Assembly: GCA_009781115.1 (NCBI GenBank)
Contig: WQYT01000016.1
Location: forward strand, 1 to 32,249
Length of the DNA: 32,249 nucleotides
From: Coriobacteriia bacterium
GTDB taxonomy: Bacteria > Actinomycetota > Coriobacteriia > WRKU01 > WQUG01
Direction of reading: 5' to 3'
The position numbers and the translations under genes are program-made. Positions 31,320 through 32,249 of this stretch are shown one piece after another (positions within the stretch are counted from its first letter, which is position 1; every line of letters begins with the position of its first letter). Under the pieces are notes generated by a model. The model saw only the letters and a list, made by a program, of their open reading frames with translations, was not told where the DNA came from and did not search any database.

Positions 31320-32093
31320 CTAGTCGGACGCTTTGATATATGCGATGGATTGTCCGCTCCCAAATTTTAGATCCTGTAGACATCTTTTATACAAGCCGAG
31401 CTCATCTAAGGTATCCCTGCTTCTTGAATCGGTAAAGAACCTTGTTCTGGACATATCCCTTAAACCGGTTTTACTTTTTTGAGGCTTCGTGTCGTATCTA
31501 GTGACTTTGTAGGCAGAAACGACAGAATTCTTTGCGCTCTTGTTTACGCCGATTACATAGCGGATATCCTCGTTTTTGCGCTTATCAGTACACCAGTTGC
31601 CGAGAGTACGACATTTGAGATTATCCGGATCCTCATTATTGAAAGTATAGTCTACGTCTTCATCATCGCTCAGGTGAAAAGAATCATCTATTTTAACCGC
31701 GAGTATTAGGTTGTCACTAAGGATGTCAGCTTTGCCCATTGGGGTGTATCCATAGATTTTTTCCAGTTTATCTGCCCACATGCCTCGCTCGCCATGTCCG
31801 CGAACAATGTTAGTCAGGTTATAACCTTCTATTGTGTTGAAATAATTAATCAGAGTGTTTTCGCTGGCAAAAGCTTCACTTTCGCTCAAGCCATAATTTG
31901 CAATAAATTTTCCAACGATACGTCCTGAAGAACTAATTTGCTGGATCGTTTCGACTTTTAATTGCGGCGTTTCTTCTGATGAGATAAGCTCTGTGTCTCG
32001 TTTTGCTCCCAATGCGAACTGTTCGTGAGCAAATACTCGATTATCACAACCTTTGCCAACATAGAACACCTTATTGTTTCTTGGGTCGATCAA
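31320..32093 (-). CDS. GIY-YIG nuclease family protein (LEM-3-like type), 5' end probably frameshifted
   Basis: The frame on the minus strand contains YYVYCLIDPRNNKVFYVGKG, the GIY-YIG core of the LEM-3-like subgroup, with NRVFAHEQFALG, then ASENTLINYFN and YNLTNIVRGHGERG. GIY-YIG domains cut DNA or RNA with a single metal ion; here the role is unknown and restriction, repair or defence are possible. The first standard in-frame start codon is a TTG at 32093, but that would remove the YYVYC strand essential to the fold. An ATG at 32128 gives MKIQGKK and would join this frame if the A6 run (T6 on the plus strand, 32109-32114) had seven bases. The C-terminal 150 residues are not recognised. The gene is much AT-richer than the core genes, which suggests acquisition. 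Confidence 0.65.
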   Translation of the reverse strand: MIDPRNNKVFYVGKGCDNRVFAHEQFALGAKRDTELISSEETPQLKVETIQQISSSGRIVGKFIANYGLSESEAFASENTLINYFNTIEGYNLTNIVRGHGERGMWADKLEKIYGYTPMGKADILSDNLILAVKIDDSFHLSDDEDVDYTFNNEDPDNLKCRTLGNWCTDKRKNEDIRYVIGVNKSAKNSVVSAYKVTRYDTKPQKSKTGLRDMSRTRFFTDSRSRDTLDELGLYKRCLQDLKFGSGQSIAYIKASD

Positions 32094-32128
32094 GCAATAG
32101 ACGTAATATTTTTTCCTTGAATCTTCAT

Positions 32129-32249
32129 TTAGTAACGTGAGAAACCCACAGGCTCTGCCTGTGGTGCGATATCCGGTTTTACCCGTATCTTGAAAATGAT
32201 GAATCTCCTATCCTAGAAAGTAACGCGATGGTTTGGATCGCTTACAAAA
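32129..32249. other. AT-rich window edge with a strong hairpin, possible IS200/IS605-type end
   Basis: CCACAGGC 32146-32153 and GCCTGTGG 32157-32164 form a perfect 8-bp stem with loop TCT. Hairpins of this kind and close to this sequence are found at the ends of some IS200/IS605-family elements, so an element may begin here and extend past the window. Short open frames run off the right edge on both strands (an ATG at 32228 on the plus strand), but none is long enough to identify. Confidence 0.3.

Overview
The window looks like chromosomal DNA of a GC-rich actinobacterium, most likely class Coriobacteriia (inference). The grounds are a DivIVA gene directly after proC, a complete mreBCD-mrdA-rodA shape operon that runs into the TIGR03960 / DUF2344 / RNase G gene set, an extra EF-G-like GTPase, and large BspA-like and GLUG-type surface proteins, one with an LPQTG sorting signal. 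No 16S rRNA or species-level marker is present.

Layout. 1-2676 is the 3' part of a large, AT-richer surface protein. 2677-3375 is non-coding and holds a run of strong hairpins plus copies of a dispersed palindromic repeat. 3376-5293 carries proC and divIVA. On the minus strand, 8127-5492 encodes a glutamate-cysteine ligase-like enzyme translationally coupled to an ATP-grasp ligase. A minus-strand RumA/RlmD-type RNA methyltransferase (9722-8382) is divergent from a 58-residue two-cluster ferredoxin (9827-10003). A minus-strand lipid kinase and tRNA-Arg(CCG) follow. 11954-14392 encodes a sortase-anchored DUF285-repeat protein. 14630-18541 holds an EF-G paralogue with altered GTPase motifs, a TPR membrane protein and ndk. 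18799-29329 is one tightly packed run: mreB, mreC, mreD, mrdA, rodA, a DUF697-like protein, a radical SAM protein, its DUF2344 partner and an RNase E/G. The right end is accessory: a Cas4-like plus DnaQ-like nuclease gene (DUF2779) interrupted by an in-frame amber codon, and an AT-rich GIY-YIG nuclease gene whose natural start appears frameshifted in an A6 run.

How the parts fit. MreB, MreC and MreD organise lateral wall synthesis by the RodA glycosyltransferase and the PBP2 transpeptidase, while DivIVA marks poles or septa. The radical SAM, DUF2344 and RNase G genes at the operon's end are RNA-related by their conserved neighbourhood. The most unusual content is non-coding: two families of dispersed palindromes. 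In one, the outer stem differs between copies but stays self-complementary while the inner part is conserved, and both clear copies start at a stop codon. A separate stretch holds seven unlike hairpins in series. No CRISPR array, rRNA operon, integrase or complete insertion sequence was seen.
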